In this document: in pieces, positions 21,184 through 30,750 of the stretch
Numbering within the stretch: position 1 is the first letter of the stretch
How the letters are laid out: the number at the start of each line of letters is the position of its first letter
DNA from: an uncultured Megasphaera sp.
Lineage (GTDB): Bacteria; Bacillota; Negativicutes; Veillonellales; Megasphaeraceae
Reading direction: 5' to 3'
Assembly: GCA_900554215.1 (NCBI GenBank)
Contig: USGG01000018.1
Span: 1-33,101 of the forward strand
DNA length: 33,101 nucleotides
The notes under the pieces: model-generated
Databases searched by the model: none
Seen by the model: only the letters and a program-made list of their open reading frames with translations
What the model was told of the DNA's origin: nothing
Made by a program: the position numbers and the translations under genes

Positions 21184-23649
21184 ATGGCAGAACGTAAGAC
21201 ACGCAAGACTGGCCGGACGGCGGGACGGAGAAAGAAAACGGGGACGGCGAAGCAAGGCGCGCCCCTGCTGAAATTTGAAATTATCGGATTGGTCTGTATC
21301 TTTTTGGGAATTTTTGCGACGATTGGCATTATCGGCGTCGACACGGGCAGCATCGGCTATTCCATGGACGGGCTGCTGGCCTATGGCTTTGGCTTCGGCC
21401 GCATCGTCGCGTCCCTGTCCCTCATTGTGCTGGGGCTGAAGTACATCATGGTCCGCAAGGCCTGCCCCGTTACGAAGCAATGGCTGGTCGGGTTTTGGAT
21501 ATACAGTTTGTTTTTGACCTGGATTCACGTCGTCTTTATTCCTGAAGGGTCGGAATTCATGCCGGCGAGCCTGCGCGTCGGCGGCGGCGTCATCGGGGCG
21601 GTGCTGTCTTCGGCACTGCGGGAGCTCCTGGGACAGTTCGGCGCCGTGCTGGTGCTCATCATAGCCTGCGTCGTGACGGCGATTATATGGAAAAAATGGT
21701 CTATTTCCAAGCCTGTGACACTCGTATCGCATAAGGCGTCGGAGGAAGTGTCCAAGATGTCGGATAAAGCCGTCGAAGGCCTGCAGGGCGCGTCTACGGC
21801 TATTAAAGAATGGCACCGGCCCCATATTTTTGATTTCCAGAAGGAAGAAGAAAAAGAACGGGCGGCCTTAGACCTGCCGAAGACGCCCGTGCCGTTGGAG
21901 CCTGCGCCGCCTGAAGAAACAGAGGAAGACGACGTGGCCTATACGCCTGTATATGCTGAAAGCGGCGCGGCGCGCGTCGATTTGGCCGACGATGCCGATA
22001 CAGCCCGGGAGGAGGCCTATGAGCTGCCGGAAGATGAACGGGCGCATGAGCTGGAAGATGAGAATTGTGACGCTGAAGAGGCCGGTGAAGACCGGCCGTC
22101 CCTTGCCGGTACGACGGACGTGCTGGACGAAGAGCTGGCCCATATCAAGCCGGTCGAAGTAGAGCAGACGGCGACGGCTGCCGATATCGGCCCGGCCGGA
22201 GCCAGCGCGGTGCCTACGGCGCAGGGGGAACGGACGTATCGCCTGCCGCCATTGTCCATTTTGCAGCACGGCAAGGAGCAGAGCGGCGGCATGAGCGACG
22301 AAGTGCGGCAGAACGCCCGCATCCTGCAGGAAACGCTGCAGAGCTTCAATATCGACGCTAAAATCCTGAACGCCAGCCAGGGCCCGGCCGTTACGCGATA
22401 CGAATTAGAGCCGGCGGCAGGCGTCAAGGTCAGCAAGATCGTCCATCTGGCCGACGATTTGGCCTTGAAGCTGGCGGCGACGGATATCCGCATTGAAGCG
22501 CCGATTCCCGGCAAGGCCGCCGTGGGCATCGAAGTGCCGAATAAAAAATTGTCCGGCGTCATGCTCCGCGACGTATTGGATACGGACGCCTTCCGCCTGG
22601 CCGCCGGCGGCGTGCCCGTCAGCCTGGGCAAGGACATTGCCGGCAACCCGGTTATCGCCGATTTGACGAAAATGCCTCACCTTCTCGTCGCCGGCTCGAC
22701 GGGTTCTGGCAAGAGCGTATGCATCAATACCTTCATTGCCAGCATCTTGTTTAAGCAGCGGCCGGAGGACGTCAAGCTCATCCTCATTGACCCGAAGGTC
22801 GTCGAATTGTCGAATTACAACGGCCTGCCTCATTTGCTGACGCCCGTCGTGACAGACCCGAAAAAAGCGGCCAGCGTCCTCCGCTGGGCCGTGCGGGAAA
22901 TGGACGACCGCTACAAGCGGTTTGCCGACACGAAGACCCGCGATATTTCTCGGTACAACGAGCTGCATCCGGAAACGGCCATGCCCTTCGTCGTCATCAT
23001 CATCGACGAATTGGCCGACTTGATGATGGTCGCGTCCAGCGACGTAGAAGAATCGATTTGCCGTCTGGCCCAGAAAGCCCGGGCCTGCGGCATGCACCTC
23101 GTCCTGGCGACGCAGCGCCCCTCTGTCGACGTGCTGACCGGCCTGATTAAGGCCAACGTGCCGAGCCGCGTTGCCTTTGCCGTATCGAGCCAGGTCGATT
23201 CGCGGACGATTCTCGATATGGCCGGCGCAGAAAAGCTCATCGGCAAGGGCGACATGCTCTTTTATCCCATGGGGGCGTCGAAGCCCCTGCGCGTCCAGGG
23301 CGCGTTTATTTCCGACGGGGAAATCGATAAGGTCGTCGAATACATCAAAGCACAGAGCCGTCCGCAGTACAGCGAGTCCGTCCAGAAGGCTCAGGAAGAA
23401 AACGGCGGCGGAGAAGGAGAATTCTTTGAAGACGACCTCATGCCCCAGGCGATCGACATGGTGCTGGAAACAGGACAGGCGTCGGCTTCTATGCTGCAGC
23501 GCCGTTTCCGCGTCGGCTATACCCGGGCAGCCCGCATGATCGACATGATGGAAGCCATGGGCATCGTCGGCCCGAATAACGGCAGCAAGGCCAGAGATAT
23601 ATTGATGACTGCCGACGAGGTGCAGCAGAAATATTTGAGCAATATGTAG
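21184..23649 (+). CDS. ftsK: DNA translocase FtsK/SpoIIIE
   Basis: 821 residues. It pumps chromosomal DNA through the closing division septum and activates dimer resolution. A basic N-terminus (RKTRKTGRTAGRRKK) is followed by four membrane helices between about 30 and 185, then a variable acidic linker (about 220-340, many Glu and Asp). The motor domain follows with Walker A GSTGSGKS at 504-511 and Walker B VIIIDELADLM near 604-613. The C-terminal winged-helix gamma domain (about 755-821) reads DMVLETGQASASMLQRRFRVGYTRAARMID and recognises KOPS-type polar sequences. I use ATG 21184, spaced 6 nt from AAGGTG; that site overlaps the alternative GTG at 21175. Confidence 0.95.
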   Translation: MAERKTRKTGRTAGRRKKTGTAKQGAPLLKFEIIGLVCIFLGIFATIGIIGVDTGSIGYSMDGLLAYGFGFGRIVASLSLIVLGLKYIMVRKACPVTKQWLVGFWIYSLFLTWIHVVFIPEGSEFMPASLRVGGGVIGAVLSSALRELLGQFGAVLVLIIACVVTAIIWKKWSISKPVTLVSHKASEEVSKMSDKAVEGLQGASTAIKEWHRPHIFDFQKEEEKERAALDLPKTPVPLEPAPPEETEEDDVAYTPVYAESGAARVDLADDADTAREEAYELPEDERAHELEDENCDAEEAGEDRPSLAGTTDVLDEELAHIKPVEVEQTATAADIGPAGASAVPTAQGERTYRLPPLSILQHGKEQSGGMSDEVRQNARILQETLQSFNIDAKILNASQGPAVTRYELEPAAGVKVSKIVHLADDLALKLAATDIRIEAPIPGKAAVGIEVPNKKLSGVMLRDVLDTDAFRLAAGGVPVSLGKDIAGNPVIADLTKMPHLLVAGSTGSGKSVCINTFIASILFKQRPEDVKLILIDPKVVELSNYNGLPHLLTPVVTDPKKAASVLRWAVREMDDRYKRFADTKTRDISRYNELHPETAMPFVVIIIDELADLMMVASSDVEESICRLAQKARACGMHLVLATQRPSVDVLTGLIKANVPSRVAFAVSSQVDSRTILDMAGAEKLIGKGDMLFYPMGASKPLRVQGAFISDGEIDKVVEYIKAQSRPQYSESVQKAQEENGGGEGEFFEDDLMPQAIDMVLETGQASASMLQRRFRVGYTRAARMIDMMEAMGIVGPNNGSKARDILMTADEVQQKYLSNM

Positions 23650-23654
23650 AACAG

Positions 23655-23683
23655 TTCCCATCTTCTGCCATATGGTATATAAT
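23655..23683 (+). promoter_or_regulatory. Putative promoter of the rodZ-ygiQ-rimO-cinA-recA run
   Basis: Perfect TATAAT (23678-23683) with TTCCCA (23655-23660; 4 of 6) 17 nt upstream, in the 65-nt gap after ftsK. It would allow transcription independent of ftsK. Confidence 0.5.
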
Positions 23684-23714
23684 AAAAAGATACAACGTAA
23701 GAGGAGGGGATATA

Positions 23715-24122
23715 GTGCCAACTGTTGGAGAAGTTTTACGAACGGAACGGGAACGGCAGGGGCGGACATTGAAGGAAATTTCCGATGCGTTGAACATTAA
23801 GCGCCAGTACCTGGCCGCGCTGGAAGAAGATAGATATGATGATATTCCCGGCGTCGTCTTCGTCAAGGGCTTTATCCGGAATTACGGAAACTGCCTGGGA
23901 ATGGACGGCGGCGCGCTGGTGGACACGTATAAGGCGTCGCTGACCGGGCGGACGCCGCAGCCGGAGGTGCGGGCCGCCATGCCCGTACGCCGGAGCAAAG
24001 ACAAGAAGAGATCGAAACACAAGGAAGCGAAGAAAAAAGGCAGAAATGGAAAATGGCCGGAAATTACGATTATTGCCGGCGTGATTCTGTTCCTGCTGTT
24101 AATTGTGTGGATTATGATATAA
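23715..24122 (+). CDS. rodZ: Short RodZ-like protein: HTH plus one membrane helix
   Basis: 135 residues. Residues 1-70 form the helix-turn-helix of the RodZ family (VGEVLRTERERQGRTLKEIS, LNIKRQYLAALEEDRYDDIP, FVKGFIRNYG), the part that binds MreB in the cytoplasm. A highly basic stretch (KDKKRSKHKEAKKKGRNGK, about 95-113) precedes a single C-terminal membrane helix (EITIIAGVILFLLLIVWIMI). The periplasmic DUF4115-type domain of normal RodZ (about 250-330 residues) is absent; the chain ends in the membrane. The start is GTG 23715 with GAGGAGGGG 5 nt upstream. The place between ftsK and the rimO-recA genes is where Firmicutes carry ymfM/rodZ. It may be a partner of the MreB protein encoded at 12937-14031. 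Confidence 0.85.
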   Translation: MPTVGEVLRTERERQGRTLKEISDALNIKRQYLAALEEDRYDDIPGVVFVKGFIRNYGNCLGMDGGALVDTYKASLTGRTPQPEVRAAMPVRRSKDKKRSKHKEAKKKGRNGKWPEITIIAGVILFLLLIVWIMI

Positions 24123-24132
24123 GAGGAGAAGT

Positions 24133-26022
24133 ATGAGCAGTCAATTTTTAGTGACCAGCCGCCGGGATATGGAAGAACGGGGCTGGGATCAACTCGACTT
24201 CGTATATATTAACGGCGACGCCTACGTCGACCATCCCAGCTTTGCCGCGGCGGTCATCGGCCGCGTGCTGGAAAGCCGGGGATACCGCGTCGGCATCATA
24301 TCCCAGCCGGACTGGCACAGCGCAGAGCCCTTTAAGGCCTTGGGAAGGCCTCGCCTGGCGGCGTTGATTACGGCGGGAAACCTCGATTCCATGCTGAATG
24401 AAAAGACGGCGGCGAAGAAGTTCCGCAGCCGAGACAACTACTCGCCGGGCGGAGAAACGGGACGCCGGCCTGAACGGGCGACGATTGTCTACGCCAACCG
24501 CATGCGCGAGGCCTATAAGGACGTGCCGATCATTATCGGCGGCATTGAAGCCAGTCTGCGGCGCTTCGCCCACTACGACTACTGGTCCAATAAGGTCCGC
24601 CATTCGATTTTGTTAGACAGCAAGGCCGATATATTAAGCTACGGCATGGGAGAGCGGTCCGTCGCTGAGATTGCCGACGCCCTGGCCGAAGGAAAGACGA
24701 CGGCGGAAATGTACGACATACGCGGCATCTGCTATGTGACGAACCGCGCGCCCTTGTCGGATAAAGCCGTCATGTGCCCGTCCTATGAAGAGGTTCGGGA
24801 CGACAAAAAAGCCTTTGCCGAGGCTTTTAAAATCCAATATGAAGAGCAGGACCCGTATTACGGCCGGACGATTATCCAGCCGTCGGAATCCCGCTTTGTC
24901 GTGCAGACGCCGCCGGCTTTGCCGCTGACGACAGAGGAGATGGACGCGATTTACGAGCTGCCCTTTCAGCGGCGCTGGCATCCCATGTACGACGAGGCCG
25001 GCGGCGTGCCGGCCCTGCAGGAAGTACAGTTCAGCCTGACGAGTCAGCGCGGCTGCTTCGGCCATTGTCACTTTTGCGCTATTACGAGTCATCAGGGCCG
25101 GATTATCCAGTACCGCAGCCACGAATCGTTGCTGCGGGAAGCGAAGCGGATGACCGAGCTGCCTGACTTTAAAGGATATATCCACGACGTCGGCGGCCCG
25201 ACGGCCAATTTCCGCCATGAAGCCTGCGGCAAGCAGCGTATATCCGGCGCTTGCCGCAACCGCCACTGCATCGGCAGCGAAGTCTGTCCGAATCTCGACA
25301 CGTCCCATGAGGATTACCGTCAGCTGCTGCGAAAAATCCGGCAGGTTCCGGGCGTAAAAAAGGTCTTCGTCCGCTCGGGGCTGCGGTATGACTATGTGCT
25401 GGCTGATCATAATAAGAAATTCGTTGAAGAATTGTGTCAGTATCACGTAAGCGGTCAGCTGAAGGTAGCGCCGGAGCACGTCGTCAAGCACGTGACGGAC
25501 TTGATGGGAAAAGCCGGCGTACAGGCCTTTTTGAAATTTAAAGAATGGTTTGACGAGGCAAACCGCAAGCTGGGCAAAAAACAGTACCTCGTGCCGTATT
25601 TTATGTCCAGTCATCCAGGCTGTACGCTCCGCGACGCCGTGGAGCTGGCCGAATTTCTGCGGGATATGCATATGCAGCCCGAGCAGGTGCAGGACTTTAT
25701 TCCCACGCCGGGCAGCTTGTCGACGGCCATGTATTATACGGGAATGAATCCGCTTACGGGAGAAAAGGTATACGTCGTCCGCAGACCGGAAGAAAAGCAG
25801 ATGCAACGGGCACTTATGCAGTATAAGAACCCGGCGAACTATGATATCGTGTACAAGGCCCTGTGCCAGGCCGGCCGGCGGGATCTCATCGGCTTTGGCC
25901 CGAAATGCCTCATTCCGCCGCGCCGTCTTAAAGGAACGCGGCCGGAACAGACGCCGCAGCGCCGCGGCAGCTTGCAGCTGCCGAAGAAGACGAGGCGCAG
26001 GGATACGAGGGGAAGAAAATGA
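24133..26022 (+). CDS. ygiQ: YgiQ family (UPF0313) radical SAM protein
   Basis: 629 residues, standard for this family. The radical SAM cluster motif C-x3-C-x2-C is at Cys308, Cys312 and Cys315 (QRGCFGHCHFCAI). The N-terminal part (VYINGDAYVDHPSFAAAVIGR, SQPDW) resembles a cobalamin-binding-like fold seen in this group. A conserved segment NLDTSHEDYRQLLRKIR and APEHV lie in the second half; the C-terminus is basic. The reaction of YgiQ proteins is not established, so I assign only the class. The start has GAGGAGA ahead; it lies 10 nt after rodZ and overlaps the next gene by 4 nt (ATGA), so it sits within an operon. Confidence 0.9.
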   Translation: MSSQFLVTSRRDMEERGWDQLDFVYINGDAYVDHPSFAAAVIGRVLESRGYRVGIISQPDWHSAEPFKALGRPRLAALITAGNLDSMLNEKTAAKKFRSRDNYSPGGETGRRPERATIVYANRMREAYKDVPIIIGGIEASLRRFAHYDYWSNKVRHSILLDSKADILSYGMGERSVAEIADALAEGKTTAEMYDIRGICYVTNRAPLSDKAVMCPSYEEVRDDKKAFAEAFKIQYEEQDPYYGRTIIQPSESRFVVQTPPALPLTTEEMDAIYELPFQRRWHPMYDEAGGVPALQEVQFSLTSQRGCFGHCHFCAITSHQGRIIQYRSHESLLREAKRMTELPDFKGYIHDVGGPTANFRHEACGKQRISGACRNRHCIGSEVCPNLDTSHEDYRQLLRKIRQVPGVKKVFVRSGLRYDYVLADHNKKFVEELCQYHVSGQLKVAPEHVVKHVTDLMGKAGVQAFLKFKEWFDEANRKLGKKQYLVPYFMSSHPGCTLRDAVELAEFLRDMHMQPEQVQDFIPTPGSLSTAMYYTGMNPLTGEKVYVVRRPEEKQMQRALMQYKNPANYDIVYKALCQAGRRDLIGFGPKCLIPPRRLKGTRPEQTPQRRGSLQLPKKTRRRDTRGRK

Positions 26023-27065
26023 AACGATATATGCCTTTGATGGCCGTGGCAGTGTTCATCCTGGCGCTGCTGGGATTGAGCTGCTATGTATGGGAAAAAC
26101 AAAAGCAGGCGGAGGAGCAGGCTGCGTATGAAGCCGAACGGCATCTCGTCGTATATTCGGCCATGCCTGACGACGTAAACAGAGGGCTGGCCGACGAATT
26201 TTATAAAAAGACGGGCTGGCGCGTGCAGGTGCAGACCCGCACGGACGGGCAGATACGACAGCTCTTAAAGACTCCGGATTTGGCGTCGCCGCCGGATATG
26301 ATCATCGCGTCGGAACAGGTACTGCAGGATCAAAAGAAGGACAGCATGCTTCAGGCCTATACGTCGCCTCAGACCGACGCCGTGCCGGCATCCTTGAAGG
26401 ATGACGGCGGGTACTGGACCGGACTGTGGCTGAATCCCATGGTGTTTATCATCAGCAGCAGCTATTATGAGCGCAACGGATTGTCTCCCCAGACGTGGGA
26501 CGAACTGCTTCAGGATCCGAACCTGACCCTCGTCTTTCCCGACCTGGCGGCTATGGATATGGCCGGCGACTTTCTCTGCTCCTTTGTGGAAATGCGGGGC
26601 AGAGACGGCGCGGGAAGATATCTGCGCGAGCTGCAGCGCCATGTGACGTCTTATTCTCAGTCTATGTCGTCGAACGTGCGTGTCGTAGCCGGAGGAGACG
26701 CCGACGCCGGCGTCGTCGATGCGGCGATGGCTCGTCAGTACAGCAAGGACGGCGCGCCTATCTACATCATCTATCCGCGCGACGGCACGTCGTACTGGCT
26801 GACCGGCGCGGCCATTACCAAGTGGTGTACCGACGGCGAAATGGCCTACGCTTTTCTGAATTGGCTGTTTTCAGACGACGTAGACGGCATCCTGCGCAGA
26901 AGCCACATTTATTTGACCTATACCAGCGATTCGGGAAAGAACGTACTGGATGCGAAAGGGGACGGCCTGGCGCTGTTCCCCGTGAAAAAACAATATACGG
27001 CCGAAGGCCGCCGGTCCCTGCAGGATTGGTGGATCAAGTCGGTCCGCTTCGGAAAGGAGCCGTAA
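26019..27065 (+). CDS. Membrane-anchored periplasmic substrate-binding-like protein
   Basis: 348 residues. An N-terminal hydrophobic segment (about 5-24) is followed by a type II periplasmic-binding fold of the iron(III)/thiamine group: HLVVYSAMPDDVNRGLADEF, TDGQIRQLL, PPDMIIASEQ, WTGLWLNPMVFII, then TWDELLQDPNLTLVFPD. A cysteine at position 22 (LGLSC) is close to, but not a clean, lipobox, so the protein may be a lipoprotein or keep the helix as an anchor. No ABC permease or ATPase is next to it: it is an orphan inside a housekeeping run, overlapping ygiQ by 4 nt and abutting rimO without a gap. The ligand is unknown; iron is only a family guess. Confidence 0.8.
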   Translation: MKRYMPLMAVAVFILALLGLSCYVWEKQKQAEEQAAYEAERHLVVYSAMPDDVNRGLADEFYKKTGWRVQVQTRTDGQIRQLLKTPDLASPPDMIIASEQVLQDQKKDSMLQAYTSPQTDAVPASLKDDGGYWTGLWLNPMVFIISSSYYERNGLSPQTWDELLQDPNLTLVFPDLAAMDMAGDFLCSFVEMRGRDGAGRYLRELQRHVTSYSQSMSSNVRVVAGGDADAGVVDAAMARQYSKDGAPIYIIYPRDGTSYWLTGAAITKWCTDGEMAYAFLNWLFSDDVDGILRRSHIYLTYTSDSGKNVLDAKGDGLALFPVKKQYTAEGRRSLQDWWIKSVRFGKEP

Positions 27066-28397
27066 ATGGAAAAAATTGGATTCGTCAGCCTGGGCTGCTC
27101 GAAAAACCTCATCGATACGGAAGTAATGCTGGGCATTCTCCGCGATAAACATATGGAAATTACCGACGATTTGGCCGAAGCCGATATTATCATCGTCAAT
27201 ACATGTACCTTTATTGAAAAGGCGAAGGAAGAATCGGTCAATACAATTTTGCAGGCCGCCGAATATAAAAAGACAGGCAAATGCCGCCTGCTGATCGTGA
27301 CGGGCTGCCTCAGCCAGCAGTATAAGGAAGAGCTGCTGAAGGAGATGCCTGAAATCGACGCCCTGCTGGGTACGGGCTCGTGGGATCGGATATGGGAAGC
27401 CGTCGAAGCGGCGAATCAGGGCGAACGGGCCTGCTTTATGGATGCCGTCAGCCACTTGTACGATGAACACACGAGCCGCATGCGCACGACGCCGTCGTAC
27501 AGTGCCTACGTCAAGATCGCTGAAGGCTGCAATAACGGCTGTTCCTTCTGCATCATTCCGCATGTGCGGGGGCGCCTGTGCAGCCGTCCCGTCGCGTCGG
27601 TTGTAGAAGAGGTAAAGCAGCTGGCTGCCGACGGCGTAAAGGAAATCAATATCATCGCCCAGGACACGACGAGCTACGGCGTCGATCTGGTCGGCCGGTC
27701 CCTCCTGCCCGATTTGCTGCGGGAGCTGGTCAAAATAGACGGCGTCCGCTGGATCCGCCTGTTTTATTTATACCCGTCTTATTTTACAGACGAATTGATG
27801 AATCTTATCGTCGAAGAAGAAAAGATTTGCCCCTATGTCGACTTGCCGCTGCAGCATATTTCCCAGTCCGTGCTGAAACGCATGAACCGCCGCGATTCGG
27901 AAGAAGACGTGCGCAATTTGATGAAAAAGCTTTGCAGTCATGGCCGCAAGCTGACCCTGCGGTCGACATTTATCGTCGGCTTCCCCGGCGAAACGGAAGA
28001 AGAATTCCAGGAATTATGCGATTTTGTCGACGAAACGGAATTCGACGACGTCGGCGTCTTTACGTATTCCCAGGAGGAAGGCACTGCAGCGGCGCGAATG
28101 GACGGGCAGATTCCGGAAGACGTCAAGGAAGAACGGTATCACGCCCTCATGGCTATTCAGGCCAAGGTATCGGAACGGCGCAATCAGGAGCTGGAAGGGA
28201 CGATTCATACCTTCCTCGTCGAAAGCATTCAGGAAGAAGGCGGCGTGCGCCAGGCCGTAGGACGCATTGAGGTACAGGCTCCGGAAGTAGACGGCCTGAC
28301 CTATCTGGAAGACGCGGAAGCAGTGCAGCCCGGCGATATGGTGCAGGTGCGCATCGTTCAGGGCTTCGCCTATGATTTAGTGGCAGAGCTGGTATGA
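27066..28397 (+). CDS. rimO: Ribosomal protein S12 methylthiotransferase RimO
   Basis: Adds a methylthio group to an aspartate of ribosomal protein S12. 443 residues, normal length. The N-terminal UPF0004 domain holds cluster cysteines Cys11 (LGCSKN), Cys47 (NTCTF) and Cys81 (TGCLSQ). The radical SAM motif is at Cys155, Cys159 and Cys162 (GCNNGCSFCIIPHVRG, typical of RimO). A C-terminal TRAM domain (about 375-443) contacts the substrate. LGCSKNLIDTE at the start distinguishes it from MiaB. The ATG comes directly after the stop codon of the previous gene, with GGAGCCG ahead, so coupling is tight. Confidence 0.95.
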   Translation: MEKIGFVSLGCSKNLIDTEVMLGILRDKHMEITDDLAEADIIIVNTCTFIEKAKEESVNTILQAAEYKKTGKCRLLIVTGCLSQQYKEELLKEMPEIDALLGTGSWDRIWEAVEAANQGERACFMDAVSHLYDEHTSRMRTTPSYSAYVKIAEGCNNGCSFCIIPHVRGRLCSRPVASVVEEVKQLAADGVKEINIIAQDTTSYGVDLVGRSLLPDLLRELVKIDGVRWIRLFYLYPSYFTDELMNLIVEEEKICPYVDLPLQHISQSVLKRMNRRDSEEDVRNLMKKLCSHGRKLTLRSTFIVGFPGETEEEFQELCDFVDETEFDDVGVFTYSQEEGTAAARMDGQIPEDVKEERYHALMAIQAKVSERRNQELEGTIHTFLVESIQEEGGVRQAVGRIEVQAPEVDGLTYLEDAEAVQPGDMVQVRIVQGFAYDLVAELV

Positions 28398-28413
28398 CGG
28401 CGAGGTGAATCCA

Positions 28414-29667
28414 GTGTTAGTAGAACTCATTACGACGGGCTCGGAGCTGCTGCTCGGAGAAATCGTCAACGAGAATTCGCGGTATTTGTCTAAGGAACTC
28501 AATAGGCTTGGCTTTTCCGTCGTATACCACACGACGGTCGGCGACAATCCTGAGCGGATGGAGCAGGTATTCCGCACGGCTTTGTCGCGAGCCGATATCG
28601 TCATCACGACGGGCGGCCTCGGGCCGACGCAGGGCGACGTGACGAAAATCGTCGGCTCCAAGGTCATGGATGCGCCGCTGGAATATCATCCCGACATCGT
28701 CGAAGACATCCGCCGATGGGTGAAGGAACATCATCCCAGCCGGGAGCTGACGGAAAATCAGAAGCGCCAGGCCATGATTCCTGCCGGAGCCGATATCTTT
28801 TCCAACGGAGCCGGTACTGCGCCGGGCGTAGCCATCCATAAGGGCGGCAAGCTCCTCGTCCACCTGCCGGGGCCGCCGACGGAAATGCGCTGGATGTACG
28901 AGCATCGGCTGAAGCCGTATTTGCTCCGTACCTTTGGTTCCCAAGGCTATATCCAGTCGCTGTACATCAAGATTTACGATATGGGCGAAGCCTTCATTGA
29001 AGAAAAGCTCATGGATTTAGTGACGAAGCAGTCGAACCCAACCATCGCCATGTACGCCCGTCCGGGATTCGTCGAAGTGCGTATTACGGCACAGGCCCGG
29101 ACGGAAGCAGAAGCGAAGGCCATGCTGGCGCCGCTGGAAGAAGAAATGCGCCGCCGCCTGCAGCGGACGGCCGTAGCCTACGACGATGAAACAGTCGCTC
29201 ACGTATTGGGACGGGAAGTACTGCGCCGGAATTTGACGCTCAGTGCGGCTGAATCCTGTACGGGCGGCCTCGTCGGCTCCCTGATTACGGACGTGCCCGG
29301 CGCGTCGGCCTATTTCCGCGGCTCGGCCGGTACGTACTGCAACGAAATGAAAGAACAGATACTCGGCGTATCTCATGAGACGCTGGAACGATATACGGCA
29401 GTGAGCGCCCAGACGGCCTGCGAAATGGCCCGGGGCAGCAGGCAGCTGTACGGTTCGGACATCGCCGTCAGCACGACGGGCATCGCCGGACCGGACGGAG
29501 GCACGGAGGAACAGCCCGTAGGACTCGTATATACGGGCGTAGACGGACCGTGGGGCACCGTATCCCACCGCGACATCTATCCCGGAGACAGGGCGGAGGT
29601 CAAGCACCGGGCGGCAGCGCGGGCCATTTATTACGCCGTTCAATATATCTTGAAACAAGGAGAATAG
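28414..29667 (+). CDS. cinA: CinA: competence/damage-inducible protein with nicotinamide-nucleotide amidase domain
   Basis: 417 residues, two domains. The N-terminal MoCF/COG1058 part (about 1-170: ITTGSELLLGEIVNENSRYL, ITTGGLGPTQGD) is an ADP-ribose pyrophosphatase-like domain. The C-terminal PncC domain (about 255-417: SAAESCTGGLVGSLITDVPG, STTGIAGPDGG) deamidates NMN in pyridine nucleotide recycling. Start GTG 28414 lies 5 nt after GAGGTGA, and the protein then begins as other CinA proteins do; GTG 28405 lies within that site. It sits 16 nt after rimO and 10 nt before recA, the usual cinA-recA pairing. The pgsA gene often found between rimO and cinA is missing. Confidence 0.94.
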   Translation: MLVELITTGSELLLGEIVNENSRYLSKELNRLGFSVVYHTTVGDNPERMEQVFRTALSRADIVITTGGLGPTQGDVTKIVGSKVMDAPLEYHPDIVEDIRRWVKEHHPSRELTENQKRQAMIPAGADIFSNGAGTAPGVAIHKGGKLLVHLPGPPTEMRWMYEHRLKPYLLRTFGSQGYIQSLYIKIYDMGEAFIEEKLMDLVTKQSNPTIAMYARPGFVEVRITAQARTEAEAKAMLAPLEEEMRRRLQRTAVAYDDETVAHVLGREVLRRNLTLSAAESCTGGLVGSLITDVPGASAYFRGSAGTYCNEMKEQILGVSHETLERYTAVSAQTACEMARGSRQLYGSDIAVSTTGIAGPDGGTEEQPVGLVYTGVDGPWGTVSHRDIYPGDRAEVKHRAAARAIYYAVQYILKQGE

Positions 29668-29677
29668 GAGACATATT

Positions 29678-30748
29678 ATGGATGCGAAACAAACTGCGCT
29701 TGAAAACGCAATGCGCAAGATCGAAAAGGATTTCGGCAAGGGCGCGATCATGCGTCTCGGCGATATAGCCGACAAGATGAATATGGAAGTCATTTCTTCC
29801 GGCTCTCTGGCCGTAGACCTGGCAGTAGGCGTCGGCGGCTATCCCCGCGGCCGCGTCATCGAAATTTACGGTCCCGAATCGTCCGGTAAGACGACGCTGG
29901 CCCTCCACGCCATCGCTTCGGCTCAAAAGAGCGGCGGCATCGCCGCTTTCATCGACGCGGAACATGCCTTGGACCCGGTCTATGCCCGTCATCTCGGCGT
30001 CGATACGGCAGAGCTGCTCATCTCCCAACCGGACAACGGCGAGCAGGCTCTGGAAATTACGGAAGAACTGGTGCGCAGCGGCGCCGTGGACATCATCGTC
30101 GTCGACTCCGTAGCCGCTTTAGTACCGAAGGCGGAAATCGAAGGGGAAATGGGCGATTCACACGTCGGCCTGCAGGCCCGCCTCATGAGCCAGGCCCTGC
30201 GCAAGCTGACCGGCATTATCGCTAAATCGAAGGCCATCGTCATCTTTATCAACCAGCTCCGTGAAAAGGTCGGCGTCATGTTCGGCAACCCCGAAACGAC
30301 GACAGGCGGCCGGGCCCTGAAATTCTATGCGTCTATCCGCATGGAAATCCGCAAGGGCGAGGCGATTAAGGCCGGCGGCGACGTCATCGGCAACCGGGCC
30401 CGGGTCAAGGTCGTGAAAAATAAGGTCGCACCGCCCTTCCGAAACTGCGAATTCGATATCATGTACGGCACGGGCATTTCCCGCGAAGGGACGATTCTCG
30501 ATTTGGGCGCGTCCATGGACATCATCGAAAAGAGCGGCACCTGGTATTCGTATAAGGGCGAACGATTGGGACAGGGTAAGGAAAACGTCAAGGTATTCCT
30601 GAAGGAGCACGGCGACATTGCTGACGAAATCGAACAGATTATCCGCGATACTTTAGCCGCCGAGCCGGAAAAGTTTGAAGACGTGATGGAAGAACCGATG
30701 CAGGCCGACGACTTGCCTGATACGCTGGCAGAAGCTGACGGCGAATAA
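29678..30748 (+). CDS. recA: Recombinase RecA
   Basis: Forms ATP-dependent filaments on single-stranded DNA for strand exchange and triggers SOS self-cleavage of LexA. 356 residues, normal. Walker A GPESSGKT is at 65-72, Walker B VDIIVVDSVAAL near 142-153, and loop L2 lies in the segment INQLREKVGVMFGNPETTTGG. The C-terminal tail is acidic, as usual. ATG 29678 follows a GGAG site. There is no classical Firmicute GAAC-N4-GTTC box just upstream; any SOS control would have to act elsewhere in the run. Followed by recX after 2 nt. Confidence 0.97.
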   Translation: MDAKQTALENAMRKIEKDFGKGAIMRLGDIADKMNMEVISSGSLAVDLAVGVGGYPRGRVIEIYGPESSGKTTLALHAIASAQKSGGIAAFIDAEHALDPVYARHLGVDTAELLISQPDNGEQALEITEELVRSGAVDIIVVDSVAALVPKAEIEGEMGDSHVGLQARLMSQALRKLTGIIAKSKAIVIFINQLREKVGVMFGNPETTTGGRALKFYASIRMEIRKGEAIKAGGDVIGNRARVKVVKNKVAPPFRNCEFDIMYGTGISREGTILDLGASMDIIEKSGTWYSYKGERLGQGKENVKVFLKEHGDIADEIEQIIRDTLAAEPEKFEDVMEEPMQADDLPDTLAEADGE

Positions 30749-30750
30749 GT

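Noticed and set aside
22405..23769. 454-codon open frame antisense to ftsK
   Set aside because: Same cause; the sequence has no recognisable domain and lies over the conserved FtsK motor.
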